A DNA stretch of 51,921 nt from Oscillatoriaceae cyanobacterium Prado104 (GTDB lineage: Bacteria; Cyanobacteriota; Cyanobacteriia; Cyanobacteriales; Microcoleaceae). Positions within the stretch are counted from its first letter, which is position 1; the number at the start of each line of letters is the position of its first letter. The notes below the pieces were generated by a model, which saw only the letters and a list, made by a program, of their open reading frames with translations, did not search any database and had not been told where the DNA came from. This document shows positions 34,797-43,512 of the stretch, in pieces. The stretch covers positions 1-51,921 of the forward strand of contig JALOON010000033.1 of assembly GCA_025454405.1 (NCBI GenBank), read 5' to 3'. The position numbers and the translations under genes were made by a program.

Positions 34797-35190
34797 TACA
34801 ATCGCGGAGCTCTACATGGCTAGTATAGACCGATCGCCACCTGACGATCGAAAATCCTAATGCTGCGGCTTTCTCAAGCAAGTTTGGATAAAGATCTTCT
34901 CCACCAAGGTCTTTCGGGATTGAGCGATTGCTGATTTCAACAATCCTACATTTCGGATACCAAATGCTCCACCAGTTGGCAAAGCTCCAGAAATTAGTTA
35001 GCATTAAAGTGTTATCACTCTACATCGCAATCCTGCAAGGAGGTGGACGATGCCTGTATTCTTTGCCGAAATCACTTCAATATTTCCAACGCAAGGCACA
35101 GAGGGTCGCGTTTTATCCTGCACAATTCAGGACTAAATCCCTGCTGTGAACCTTGCCTCCAACAAGTCGCAATCACAGCAAGAAACACTA
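34797..35190. other. Spacer between the VapB-like and rsgA genes
   Basis: It carries the divergent promoters. A 105-codon minus-strand frame (34687-35004) overlaps the antitoxin gene. It has some protein-like segments (YPKCRIVEISNRSIPKDLGGEDLYPNLLEKA) but no clear start, and may be the remnant of a lost gene. A small frame with a strong Shine-Dalgarno is listed separately. Confidence 0.4.
35050..35136 (+). CDS. Possible 28-residue leader or remnant peptide
   Basis: An ATG at 35050 is preceded by GCAAGGAGGTGGACG, an almost perfect Shine-Dalgarno at good distance. The frame encodes MPVFFAEITSIFPTQGTEGR and eight more residues, then stops 54 bp before the rsgA start. Such a strong site on a tiny frame is unusual in this window. 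It could be a leader peptide, or the start of a broken gene. Confidence 0.3.
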   Translation: MPVFFAEITSIFPTQGTEGRVLSCTIQD

Positions 35191-36246
35191 ATGAATTTAG
35201 AACAATTTGGCTGGACCGATACGATCGCATCCAGTTTCATTTCCTATCGCAAACAAGGCTTTGTGGTGGGTCGCGTTGCGGTGGAATATCGCGATCGCTA
35301 CCTACTTTACACCGAACGCGGCGAACAATTTGCAGAAATCGCAGGCAAACTCCGCCATCAGGCAACTGGACTTCAAGATTTTCCAGCCGTTGGTGATTGG
35401 GTCGCCATCCAACAAACAGAACAACAAGCCACCATCCATGCTATCTTGCCTCGATCGAGCAAGTTTTCTCGTAAAGTAGCAGGCAGCAAAACAGAGGAGC
35501 AAATTCTTGCGGCAAATGTCGATACCGTATTTCTCGTATCTGGATTAGATGGAGATTTCAATCTCAGACGAATCGAACGCTATCTAGTTTTGGTTTGGGA
35601 CAGTGGTGCGGTTCCGGTTATTGTTTTGAACAAGGCAGATCTCTGTTTCGATCTCGAATTTTGCATCGCTGAAGTCGAGGCAATTGCGGTTGGCGTGCCT
35701 GTCGTTGCTTTAAGTGCAAATCAAGGGGTTGAGGTACTCCAGCCTTATCTCCAACCTGGAACTACGATCGCATTACTCGGTTCGTCGGGTGTCGGTAAAT
35801 CTACTATTACCAATCAACTCAAAGGTGAGGAGATCCAAAGCGTGCAATCTGTCCGACAAAACGACGATCGCGGCAAACATACCACGACGCACCGACAATT
35901 GATTTCGCTACCTTCTGGTGCATTAATTATCGATACGCCAGGAATGCGAGAACTTCAGCTTTGGTCGGGAACGGAAGCATTGCCAGAAACGTTTGCGGAT
36001 CTTGAATTTCTAGCACAATCCTGTCGCTTTCGGGATTGCCAGCACGATCGCGAACCTGGCTGTGCGGTACAAGAGGCAATTGCCACGGGACGGCTGGATT
36101 CAAACCGATTGCTGAACTATCAGAAGTTGCAGCGAGAACTTCAGTATGCGATTCGCAAGCAAGACCAACGTGCCAATTTAGTGGAGAAGGAACGCTGGAA
36201 AAAAATCCATAAATCCCTGCGAAACCATCCTAAATTGAAGGGCTAA
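35191..36246 (+). CDS. rsgA: Ribosome small subunit-dependent GTPase A
   Basis: A 351-residue circularly permuted GTPase that assists late 30S maturation. An N-terminal OB-fold is followed by G4 NKAD (147-150), G5 in ALSAN, G1 GSSGVGKST (197-205), G2 in [11 protein letters not shown] and G3 DTPG (248-251). The C-terminal zinc site has C278, C283, H285 and C291 ([15 protein letters not shown]). The ATG at 35191 starts the usual N-terminus; a GTG 45 bp upstream is also open. Confidence 0.93.
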   Translation: MNLEQFGWTDTIASSFISYRKQGFVVGRVAVEYRDRYLLYTERGEQFAEIAGKLRHQATGLQDFPAVGDWVAIQQTEQQATIHAILPRSSKFSRKVAGSKTEEQILAANVDTVFLVSGLDGDFNLRRIERYLVLVWDSGAVPVIVLNKADLCFDLEFCIAEVEAIAVGVPVVALSANQGVEVLQPYLQPGTTIALLGSSGVGKSTITNQLKGEEIQSVQSVRQNDDRGKHTTTHRQLISLPSGALIIDTPGMRELQLWSGTEALPETFADLEFLAQSCRFRDCQHDREPGCAVQEAIATGRLDSNRLLNYQKLQRELQYAIRKQDQRANLVEKERWKKIHKSLRNHPKLKG

Positions 36247-36320
36247 AAGAACGGGCGCGATCGCAAATCAATCGTTCGATTTGCGATCGCCCCTCCCGAT
36301 CGCCCATTTCGAGCAGAAAT

Positions 36321-36899
36321 TTAAGGTTGTGTATCGAAAACAATTTCTTCATAAACTTGCTCGATCGGCAAACTTAGATTGATACTTTTTAACTCGACTC
36401 GATCGCCCTCCCGATAGCTCAAAATTACCCATTCACTGGTGGCATTTTTATGATATATATCAATCGCCATTTCATCCGAACTCACTAAAACATAATCAAC
36501 AAGATTCGGATTGCGGCGATACTTCTCAAACTTCTTACCGCGGTCGCAAGCTTCCGTACTATTTGATAAAACCTCTACAATTAAGCAGGGGTAAGTAATA
36601 TATTGGGTACTAAAGGTATCTCTCGAATCGCAGGTAACGCTCAGATCGGGATATATATAGTTAGAAGTATCGAGAATGTTTACTCGGCAGTCAGAATTGT
36701 AAGTTTTACAACCGCTGCCCCGAAGATGGGGTTTGACGATCGATAAAAAGTTGCCTGCGATATCGCTATGATTTCTAGTCCCACCAGTCATCGCACAAAC
36801 ATAACCATCAATTAGCTCGTGTTTTTCTAATTGTTGCTCTTCCCAAGCAAAATACTCTTCAGGCGTAAAGTACAGATCGCTATCTCGTGTTGCTATCAT
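36321..36899 (-). CDS. Uma2 family (DUF820) endonuclease-like protein
   Basis: A 193-residue protein of the restriction-endonuclease fold, very numerous in cyanobacteria. FTPEEYFAWEEQQLEKHELIDGYV is the family start. The PD-(D/E)XK-like core is YIYPDLSVTCDS, then CLIVEVLSNSTEACDRGKKFEKY. The biological role is unsettled. A GGGAGG sequence 4 bp before the ATG at 36899 fixes the start, although the frame is open further upstream. Confidence 0.9.
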   Translation of the reverse strand: MIATRDSDLYFTPEEYFAWEEQQLEKHELIDGYVCAMTGGTRNHSDIAGNFLSIVKPHLRGSGCKTYNSDCRVNILDTSNYIYPDLSVTCDSRDTFSTQYITYPCLIVEVLSNSTEACDRGKKFEKYRRNPNLVDYVLVSSDEMAIDIYHKNATSEWVILSYREGDRVELKSINLSLPIEQVYEEIVFDTQP

Positions 36900-36984
36900 A
36901 ACGCCTCCCAATTGTTTCTGTGTCAAGTTTAGCATTAAATCCATGCGGAACCATCCTAAATTGAGCCGCTAAAAGAATGGGAAA

Positions 36985-37042
36985 GTTCGTAGTGCGGACT
37001 TCAGTCCGCAGCATTTTACGGACTGAAGTCCGCACTACAAAC
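36985..37042. repeat. Palindromic repeat, GTAGTGCGGACTTCAGTCC family
   Basis: GTTCGTAGTGCGGACTTC and its reverse complement pair around a GCATTTTAC centre. It is the same family as 9034, 9198, 22752 and 42654. It sits upstream of the Uma2 gene and downstream of the threonine aldolase gene. Confidence 0.9.
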
Positions 37043-37130
37043 CGTTTTTCTTATGTCAATTGAGTGGTTGAAAATTCATTTACTGTATTTCGGCAAGCGA
37101 TTGTACCGAAGATCCAGATAAATTTATATA

Positions 37131-38168
37131 TTATTGTGAAAACTCGCCCTGACAACATTCAATAAAATCATTAACATCTGCTTCTTTTGTATTAAAAGCA
37201 GTTACTAATCTAACTGTACATCCACCCTCGCTCTCCCATCGATAAAACTGAAATCCCCGATTCAAAAGCCTTGCAATTATCGATTCTGGAAGCTGCACAA
37301 AAATCTCGTTAGCTTCGACTGGATAGCAAAAATTAACTTCTGGAATGCTTGCCAAACCTTGCGCTATCTTAGCTGCCATCTGATTTGCATGACTGGCATT
37401 TCTCAACCACAAATCGTCGGTAATGTATGCTTCCAACTGCGCCGACAAAAACCGCATCTTCGAGAATAGATGACCGCCTCGCTTGCGTCGAAAGGGAAAA
37501 GTTGCTGCTAATTCGCGATCGAAAAATACGACAGCTTCCGCAGCCATCGCGCCGTTTTTGGTCGCGCCAAAGGAGAGGATATCAACGCCCGCACGCCAGG
37601 TAATATCTGCAGGAGAACATCCCAAACTGACAACTGCATTGGCAAAGCGAGCGCCGTCCACGTGCAGATACAAATTGTGCGATCGCGCGACTTCCGAAAT
37701 CTGCGAAATTTCTGCTGGATTGTAGACTGTTCCGGCTTCCGTTGCTTGAGTGATGCCGATCGCAGCAGGTTGGACGCGATGAACTATTCCTTGTCCTGCT
37801 AGATCGAGCGTTGTTTTTAAACTTTCTGCTGCTATCTTAGCATGATTTCCTGTTACTGTCACCAACTTGGCACCGCCAGTAAAAAACTCCGGCGCGCCGC
37901 ATTCATCGACATTAATATGTGACGCAGCGTGACAGTAAATTGCCCCGTAAGGAGGAGTTACAGTTGCTAGGGCGAGGGCATTAGCAGCTGAACCGGTTGC
38001 TACCGGAAAAACAGTGACAGGTGTCTCGAACAAATCCGAAAATTTCACTTGCAAACGTCGGGTGCATTCATCATCTCCGTAAGGCATCGCAGCCCCACTA
38101 TTAGCTGCTGCGATCGCGGTCATAATTTCCGGCGAAACTCCGGTGGCATTGTCGCTACAAAAGTTCAT
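37131..38168 (-). CDS. ltaE: Low-specificity threonine aldolase
   Basis: A 345-residue PLP enzyme that splits threonine or allo-threonine to glycine and acetaldehyde. FCSDNATGVSPEIMTAI and MPYGDDECTRRLQ are the family N-terminus. The cofactor Lys is K204 in SFGATKNGAMAAEA, and VDGARFANA contains the Asp that contacts the pyridine nitrogen. The start is placed at the ATG at 38168; the open frame extends 19 codons upstream but those codons do not look like family sequence. It is divergent from the DUF2997 gene. Confidence 0.92.
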   Translation of the reverse strand: MNFCSDNATGVSPEIMTAIAAANSGAAMPYGDDECTRRLQVKFSDLFETPVTVFPVATGSAANALALATVTPPYGAIYCHAASHINVDECGAPEFFTGGAKLVTVTGNHAKIAAESLKTTLDLAGQGIVHRVQPAAIGITQATEAGTVYNPAEISQISEVARSHNLYLHVDGARFANAVVSLGCSPADITWRAGVDILSFGATKNGAMAAEAVVFFDRELAATFPFRRKRGGHLFSKMRFLSAQLEAYITDDLWLRNASHANQMAAKIAQGLASIPEVNFCYPVEANEIFVQLPESIIARLLNRGFQFYRWESEGGCTVRLVTAFNTKEADVNDFIECCQGEFSQ

Positions 38169-38248
38169 TTGAATAATGTTATTGAATAATTGGCAAATAC
38201 AGTTATAATATAACCTAACACTCAAGCGTTAAACCAAGAGAAAGCGTT

Positions 38249-38461
38249 ATGGCAGAGTACCGCAAAGTAGAATATCGCATCGGCAAAGACGGCAAAATCA
38301 CCGAAACAGTCCTCAATGCCACTGGTTCGAGTTGTACTGAAACTACCGCCCCAGTTGAAAAAGCTCTAGGAAAAGTTGAATCTCAAGAATTACTGCCCGA
38401 ATACTATCAAGGCGAAGAAAATTTGACTGCCGAACAAACCCAGACTTTGAAACAAGTTTAG
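38249..38461 (+). CDS. DUF2997 protein
   Basis: A 70-residue acidic protein, MAEYRKVEYRIGKDGKITETVLNATGSSCTE. The RIGKDGKITETVLNATGSSC block is the DUF2997 hallmark. In many cyanobacteria the gene sits with ycf35 (DUF1257) and a ferredoxin; neither is next to it here. AAGAGAAAG serves as ribosome binding site. The downstream gene on the same strand begins 58 bp later. Confidence 0.85.
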   Translation: MAEYRKVEYRIGKDGKITETVLNATGSSCTETTAPVEKALGKVESQELLPEYYQGEENLTAEQTQTLKQV

Positions 38462-38519
38462 CAAATTTTAGCAAAGTTCGATCGCCAAGTTCGATCGCCA
38501 AGTTTGAGAATGGTTAAAG

Positions 38520-39323
38520 ATGTTTGATTTCTGCGTCGCGACAGCTAATTTAATAGCTAATTCAACAGCTCATTCAATAACAATGCCTGCCTTCAGCATC
38601 GCGTTAGCTGTTGGGGGCATTTTTCTAATTTTATTGTACGTTTACGCTGCATCGGAGGCGGGAGATGCGATCGAATTTAAATACGATGAAATTCTGCGGG
38701 AACGCATGGATCTGCTGGGGATTGTCGATTGGCAAGATTTGGGCAAAAAAGCAGGTTTGAGTCGTTTCGGAGTGCGTTTGGTGCGGCGCGGAAATGTCAA
38801 ACAGCTTACGGTAGAACAAATGAAGCGGCTGGCAACAGCCCTCAATTGGAATTTGCAAGAGTTCGATCGAACTTTAGGCACATTGCCAACACCAACACCA
38901 GCAAATTATGCGAAAGAAATTGAAGAATTGAAGCAGCAGTGTTTCCGGCTGCGAGAAGAATTGCAGCAGCAAAAAACCCAGTTAACCGATGATTTTCGCC
39001 GCGCTACTTTTGAACAGTTGCAAACTTTGTTAACCAATTATCCCGCCGCCCGCAAAATGGCAGAGGCCAAGCCGGATATGCCCGCAAAAAATCTTGCGGC
39101 GTTGTTTACTCCCTTAGAAAATCTCTTGTCGGGTTGGGGTTTTGAAACAATCGGTTCGGCTTGGGAACAAGTGACTTACAACCCGCAGTTGCACCAGCCA
39201 GATGTTGGGGATATAACTGAAGGAGAGTTAGTTTACGTTCGGTTTGTCGGCTATCGAGATGGAGAGCGAATTCTGGTTCCTGCTAAAGTTAGTCGCACCC
39301 TTCCCGGCGGTATAAAATCTTAA
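38520..39323 (+). CDS. Membrane-anchored XRE-HTH protein with coiled coil and GrpE-like domain
   Basis: A 267-residue protein of unusual composition. A membrane helix lies at about 22-43 (MPAFSIALAVGGIFLILLYVYA). Next comes an XRE-like helix-turn-helix (about 55-112: DLGKKAGLSRFGVRLVRRG, LTVEQMKRLATALNW). A coiled coil follows (about 130-165: KEIEELKQQCFRLREELQQQ). Residues 196-260 resemble the GrpE C-terminal beta domain (FTPLENLLSGWGFETIGSAWEQ, NPQLHQPDVGDITEGELVYVRFVGY). GrpE releases ADP from Hsp70, and an Hsp70 homologue follows on the same strand. I infer a dedicated exchange factor for that protein. The HTH may bind protein or nucleic acid, and DNA binding at the membrane is unproven. 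Confidence 0.75.
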   Translation: MFDFCVATANLIANSTAHSITMPAFSIALAVGGIFLILLYVYAASEAGDAIEFKYDEILRERMDLLGIVDWQDLGKKAGLSRFGVRLVRRGNVKQLTVEQMKRLATALNWNLQEFDRTLGTLPTPTPANYAKEIEELKQQCFRLREELQQQKTQLTDDFRRATFEQLQTLLTNYPAARKMAEAKPDMPAKNLAALFTPLENLLSGWGFETIGSAWEQVTYNPQLHQPDVGDITEGELVYVRFVGYRDGERILVPAKVSRTLPGGIKS

Positions 39324-39337
39324 ATAGTTGACAGTTT

Positions 39338-39517
39338 TTGGGAGTTCTAAGTTTTGAGTTTTGAGTTTTGAATTAAGAACTGTCTTTAACTCAAAACTCA
39401 AAATTTAAAACTCAAAACTCCTTACGACTGTCTTTAACTCAAAACTCAAAATTTAAAACTCAAAACTCCTTACGACTGTCTTTAACTCAAAACTCAAAAT
39501 TCAAAACTCAAAACTCC
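39338..39517. repeat. GAGTTTTGAG hairpin plus three tandem CTCAAAACTC units
   Basis: One GAGTTTTGAGTTTTGAATTA arm is followed by three copies of an about 50-bp unit, TGTCTTTAACTCAAAACTC and onwards, ending CTCCTTACGAC. The arm can pair with any of the three. It lies between the GrpE-like and Hsp70 genes and so within their presumed transcript. Confidence 0.9.
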
Positions 39518-39531
39518 TTACAATCACCAAC

Positions 39532-41130
39532 ATGGTTACAGTGGCAATTGACTTCGGCACCAGCAACACGGTTGTCTGCATTCTCAACCCGGATACGCAA
39601 ACGCCAGAAACTTTAAGATTGGGCGAAATTTCCCGGATTTTTAAAACAAAGCAATCGAATGAAAATCTGCGAGAAATACCTGTAGTGCCGACTTTGGTAT
39701 TTGTGAAAGATGGCGGTGATTTAGTATTGGGAGAAAAAGTGCGATCGCAGCGTTTGGGACAATCACAGCCCGATCGTTTTTTTAAAGCTTTTAAACGCGA
39801 CTTAGCAGCCGATTTCCAACCGCCGCCCCGCAATCTCGACGGCACAACTTACTCCCCCGAATCAGTGGCAGAACAGTTTGTAAAAACTATTTTTCAACAA
39901 CTAAACTCTCAAAAAATCCAGCCCGAAAAGGTCATCTTCACTGTACCGGTTGGCGCATTTGAGCGCTATCTGGATTGGTTTCGCGACTTGGCAGAAAATT
40001 TGGGCATTGCAGAAGTTCAGCTATTAGATGAATCCACAGCAGCCGCCCTGGGATATGCTGTAAAACGCCCCGGTTCTTTAGTTTTAGTAGTCGATTTTGG
40101 CGGCGGGACTTTAGATTTAAGTTTAGTCCGCACTGCGCCGCTTTCCGCATTCAAAAACAGCCAATCTGCAACTCAAAATTTGATGCGTGCTGAAGTGCTG
40201 GCAAAATCCGATGCTAGCGTCGGCGGCGAAGATATTGATATCTGGATTGTCGAAGATTATTTGCGGCAAATCGGTTCGTCGCGGGCGGAAGTTGGCGGCG
40301 TGGGCTGGCAAAATTTATTAGAAATAGCAGAAAAATTAAAAATTCAACTTTCCCAAGTTAATGAAGCCAAGGAAAGTTGGTTTGACGATGAAAATTTTAT
40401 GTCTTACGATTTGCAGCTCGATCGAGATAAACTTGAGGAAATTCTAGAATCCCGGCAGTTGTTGGAACAGTTGCGGGAAGCTTTAGATGAAGTGCTGGCA
40501 ATTGCCCAGGGTAAAGGTATTGCCAAATCAGATATCGAACAGGTTTTGCTGGTAGGAGGAACTTCGTTAATTCCGGCTGTATCTAATTTAGTGATTTCGT
40601 ATTTCGGGCGGCAAAAAGTCAAAACAGATAAGCCTTTTGAAGCAGTGGCGCACGGTGCTTTAGCACTAACAGAATTAGTTGGTGTTGATGATTATTTACG
40701 CCACAGCTATGCAATTCGCCTCTGGGAACCTTATGCAAAAGCTTATTCTTATTCGCCGATATTTAAACAGGAAACGAAGTATCCCTGTCAAAGTTCCGAT
40801 GAGTTGACGCTGCAAGTGGCAATTGAAGGACAAAGGGAAATTCGATTAGATATTGGGGAAGTTGCCCAGGTATCGCAAGCGGAGGTAATTTTTAACGAAC
40901 AAGGGCAAATGACTAGCACTTTGCTGAACAAACACAGCGATTTTCGTTCTTTGGAAAGTCACCACCAACAAGTTTGCGTGGCGCATTTGAATCCGCCGGG
41001 AGTGTTGGGAATTGACAGGGTTTCGGTGAGTTTTGAAGTGGATGAAAGGCGGGTTTTGTTGGCAACGGTGCGGGATTTGGTGACTGGTGAAACTTTGGTA
41101 AATCGGGGGGCGATCGCGAAACTTCAATAA
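39532..41130 (+). CDS. Hsp70 family protein lacking the C-terminal lid
   Basis: A 532-residue DnaK-like protein. ATPase landmarks are VAIDFGTSNTVV (phosphate 1), VVDFGGGTLDLSLV (phosphate 2, D188), VFTVP and the adenosine motif LLVGGTSLIPAV (from 339). After the linker a beta-rich part ends in VSVSFEVDERRVLLATVRDLVTGETLV, comparable to the substrate domain. The helical lid and the C-terminal tail of DnaK are missing (DnaK has about 635 residues). A non-canonical chaperone with its own substrates is likely. The partner GrpE-like gene is directly upstream. Confidence 0.88.
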   Translation: MVTVAIDFGTSNTVVCILNPDTQTPETLRLGEISRIFKTKQSNENLREIPVVPTLVFVKDGGDLVLGEKVRSQRLGQSQPDRFFKAFKRDLAADFQPPPRNLDGTTYSPESVAEQFVKTIFQQLNSQKIQPEKVIFTVPVGAFERYLDWFRDLAENLGIAEVQLLDESTAAALGYAVKRPGSLVLVVDFGGGTLDLSLVRTAPLSAFKNSQSATQNLMRAEVLAKSDASVGGEDIDIWIVEDYLRQIGSSRAEVGGVGWQNLLEIAEKLKIQLSQVNEAKESWFDDENFMSYDLQLDRDKLEEILESRQLLEQLREALDEVLAIAQGKGIAKSDIEQVLLVGGTSLIPAVSNLVISYFGRQKVKTDKPFEAVAHGALALTELVGVDDYLRHSYAIRLWEPYAKAYSYSPIFKQETKYPCQSSDELTLQVAIEGQREIRLDIGEVAQVSQAEVIFNEQGQMTSTLLNKHSDFRSLESHHQQVCVAHLNPPGVLGIDRVSVSFEVDERRVLLATVRDLVTGETLVNRGAIAKLQ

Positions 41131-41171
41131 TGGTAGAATTGTCAAATAAGATAGGGTGAAGGATTTGACAA

Positions 41172-41789
41172 ATGGCATACAGCGACTTTACACTTACAAA
41201 AGTGCGATCGACATTTAAGCTCATTGTTAATGAAAAAACAGTTTTGTTTGCAGATGTCGAGCCGATCGTACCTAGCGAATATTTCAAAACAATTTTAGCA
41301 GAATACATACCCCTTGCTAGCGGTATCAATACAGAGAAAGCGCGATCGGAATTAATTATTGCTCCCGTACTGTTAGAATTGCGGCGGCTTTTAAACTTCC
41401 AAATCGGCTTTTTTTCCGGTTCTGAATTTAATGCCGATCCCGAAAGCGGACTTAGCGGCTATTGCGATTATATCCTTACCGCATCTAGCGATTTCTATGA
41501 AATCCGAAGTCCTGTCGTAACTTTAGTAGAAGCTAAAAACGAAAATATCAAAAGCGGACTCGGACCGTGCATTGCCGAAATGTTGGGCGCACAAAAATTC
41601 AACCAACAACAAAATGATGAAATTGAAACGATTTATGGTTGCGTTACCACGGGCAATGCTTGGAAGTTTCTTAAACTGGTCTATCGCACAGTTTTTATCG
41701 ATTTGAGCGACTATTATATCAAAGAAGTGGATAAAATTCTCGGAATTTTAGCAAAACCTTTACGCCGGGATCGATCGATTAAAACTTAA
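41172..41789 (+). CDS. PD-(D/E)XK-like hypothetical protein
   Basis: A 205-residue protein. Residues 55-130 fit a nuclease-type core: EKARSELIIAPVLLELRR, then SGYCDYILTA, then VTLVEAKNEN (the E-x-K pair). This pattern is common in cyanobacterial proteins of unknown role. It has no membrane segment. It lies 41 bp after the Hsp70 gene and 9 bp before the next gene, so it is probably in the same transcript. Confidence 0.65.
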   Translation: MAYSDFTLTKVRSTFKLIVNEKTVLFADVEPIVPSEYFKTILAEYIPLASGINTEKARSELIIAPVLLELRRLLNFQIGFFSGSEFNADPESGLSGYCDYILTASSDFYEIRSPVVTLVEAKNENIKSGLGPCIAEMLGAQKFNQQQNDEIETIYGCVTTGNAWKFLKLVYRTVFIDLSDYYIKEVDKILGILAKPLRRDRSIKT

Positions 41790-41798
41790 GGTGCTGTC

Positions 41799-42650
41799 AT
41801 GAAAAAACAACAAAATAAATTCAGCCACCTGACGGCGATCGAACGAATTTACCTGTCATTCCCGGCAAGATTATTATTGGATAAAAACTTGCTGCAAGGT
41901 AACATCTTAGATTTTGGTTGCGGCTTCGGCAGCGATGTTAAATTGTTGCAGCAAAAAGGTTTTGACATTGCAGGTTACGACCCATATTATTTCCCGGAAT
42001 TTCCCGAAACTAAGTTCGATACAATTATTTGCTTTTACGTTCTTAATGTTTTGTTTCCCGAAGAACAAGCTAACGTTTTGATGGAAGTGTCGCACCTCTT
42101 GAAACCCGGAGGAACAGCATATTTTGCAGTAAGGCGGGATATCAAAAAAGAAGGTTTTCGAGAACATTACGTACACAAAAAACCTACCTATCAGTGCATT
42201 GTCAAACTGCCGTTTAAGTCCGCTCACTTAGATGAGTCTTGCGAAATCTACGAGTACGTCCATTACAACTATCAAAGAAATTCAACTAATAACTGCATAT
42301 TTTGCAATCCGTACAAAAACCTGAACTTACTGACTGAATCGGCAACAGCTTATGCCATATTTGACGGTTATCCTGCCAGCAAAGGTCACGTGTTGGTCGT
42401 TCCCAAGCGCCACGTTGCCAATTATTTTGAGTTGCCATTTAGGGAACAATCGGCTTGCTGGTTTATGGCGAATAAAGTGCAGGAAATGTTAATTAAAGAG
42501 TTTCAACCTGACGGTTTTAATGTGGGAATCAATATTAATAAAGAGGCGGGGCAGAGTCGCAGTCACGCGGCGATTCATATTATTCCGCGCTACAAGGGCG
42601 ATGCTGTTGGGAATAAAGGAGGAATTAGAAATGCGATTCCTCCTAAATAA
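41799..42650 (+). CDS. Fusion of class I methyltransferase and HIT domain
   Basis: A 283-residue two-domain protein. Residues 30-130 are a SAM-dependent methyltransferase (ILDFGCGFGSDVKLL, FDTIICFYVLNVLF, LKPGGTAYFAVRRD). Residues 165-275 are a HIT domain (CIFCNPYKNLNLLTES, GHVLVVPKRHV, FNVGININKEAGQS). The HIT motif reads H256-A-A-I-H260: the outer histidines are kept but the middle one, the usual nucleophile, is Ala258. Nucleotide hydrolysis is thus doubtful, while binding may remain. Such fusions exist in other bacteria, with unknown substrates. Confidence 0.85.
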   Translation: MKKQQNKFSHLTAIERIYLSFPARLLLDKNLLQGNILDFGCGFGSDVKLLQQKGFDIAGYDPYYFPEFPETKFDTIICFYVLNVLFPEEQANVLMEVSHLLKPGGTAYFAVRRDIKKEGFREHYVHKKPTYQCIVKLPFKSAHLDESCEIYEYVHYNYQRNSTNNCIFCNPYKNLNLLTESATAYAIFDGYPASKGHVLVVPKRHVANYFELPFREQSACWFMANKVQEMLIKEFQPDGFNVGININKEAGQSRSHAAIHIIPRYKGDAVGNKGGIRNAIPPK

Positions 42651-42653
42651 ATA

Positions 42654-42820
42654 AGGTGCGTAGAAAGGACTTTAGTCCTCAAAGGTTCGTAGTAAAGACT
42701 TTAGTACTCTAAGGTTCGTAGTGAGGACTTTAGTCCTCTAAAATGCGGGCTGAAGTCCTTACTACAAACCTCAAACCTCTTGCGGACTGAAGTTATGTAA
42801 GGTGCGCGCTGCGCGCCTTA
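42654..42820. repeat. Degenerate GTAGTGAGGACTTTAGTCC repeat cluster
   Basis: Three half-copies in direct order (GGACTTTAGTCCTC at about 42668, GACTTTAGTACTC at 42697, GTAGTGAGGACTTTAGTCC at 42718) are followed by one complementary arm (CTGAAGTCCTTACTACAAAC). GGTGCGCGCTGCGCGCCTTA then closes the block at about 42801-42820. It looks like repeated insertion or slippage of the palindrome family. Confidence 0.85.
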
Positions 42821-42918
42821 TCGCTATTAGAAAGTCGCAGTCTTAAGAATTGCTATAGTTCAACACAAGTCGATCGCCCGATAGCTAAAATATTCTTGCC
42901 ACAGTTTCATATTTTTTT

Positions 42919-43488
42919 ATGTCTAAGCGCAAAAAACAACAATGGATTAAGGAAACCCTAGAGCTCAGTGACAACCACATTTGGAAATCCCAGCCGGGAA
43001 CGCGGATTTTTGTGGCGGGCAGAGGCGCAGTCCGCTTTGATGTTCCCGAAGATTGGCATTTTGAACCAGATGCTAAATCCTTCCGGTTTTTTGATAAAAA
43101 ACCCCCGAAAGAAGATTGCTGTTTGGAAGTTTCGTTTAACTTGCTGCCACCCAATAACTGGGCTGAATTTCCCTTAGTTCCGCTGTTAAAAAAGGTGGTT
43201 AATGATGATTCGCGAAATCCCATCGAACGGGGTGAAATCATCCAATTTAAGCGCCAAACCGCTCGCGTTGTGTGGACTCAATTCAAGTTTATCGACCCTC
43301 CCGAACAACGCGAAGCTTATTCGCGAATCTGTATCGGGTTGGGTTCTAACGTTCAGTGTTTGATTACTTTTGATTATTGGGTTGATGATGCGGAACGCTT
43401 AAATCCTGTCTGGGATACGGTGATGGAATCTTTGGTTTTAGGCTTGTTTATTAGCGATCCCCGCACGGGTTTCGCTCGTCCAGATTAG
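42919..43488 (+). CDS. Conserved hypothetical protein
   Basis: A 189-residue soluble protein, MSKRKKQQWIKETLELSDNHIWKSQPG. The central part RIFVAGRGAVRFDVPEDWHFEPDAKSFRFFD and VQCLITFDYWVDDAERLNPVWDTVMESLVLG is reminiscent of the PsbP/Mog1-like fold: short strands, then a long last helix after DDAERLNPVWDTV. I do not recognise a named family. It is convergent with the GNAT gene. Confidence 0.65.
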   Translation: MSKRKKQQWIKETLELSDNHIWKSQPGTRIFVAGRGAVRFDVPEDWHFEPDAKSFRFFDKKPPKEDCCLEVSFNLLPPNNWAEFPLVPLLKKVVNDDSRNPIERGEIIQFKRQTARVVWTQFKFIDPPEQREAYSRICIGLGSNVQCLITFDYWVDDAERLNPVWDTVMESLVLGLFISDPRTGFARPD

Positions 43489-43512
43489 ACAGGTAAATTT
43501 TGGTAAAAACTT

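Noticed and set aside
34687..35004. 105-codon frame partly antisense-overlapping in another phase with the antitoxin gene
   Set aside because: It has some protein-like segments but overlaps a better supported gene and lacks a good start; kept only as a possible remnant in the spacer description.
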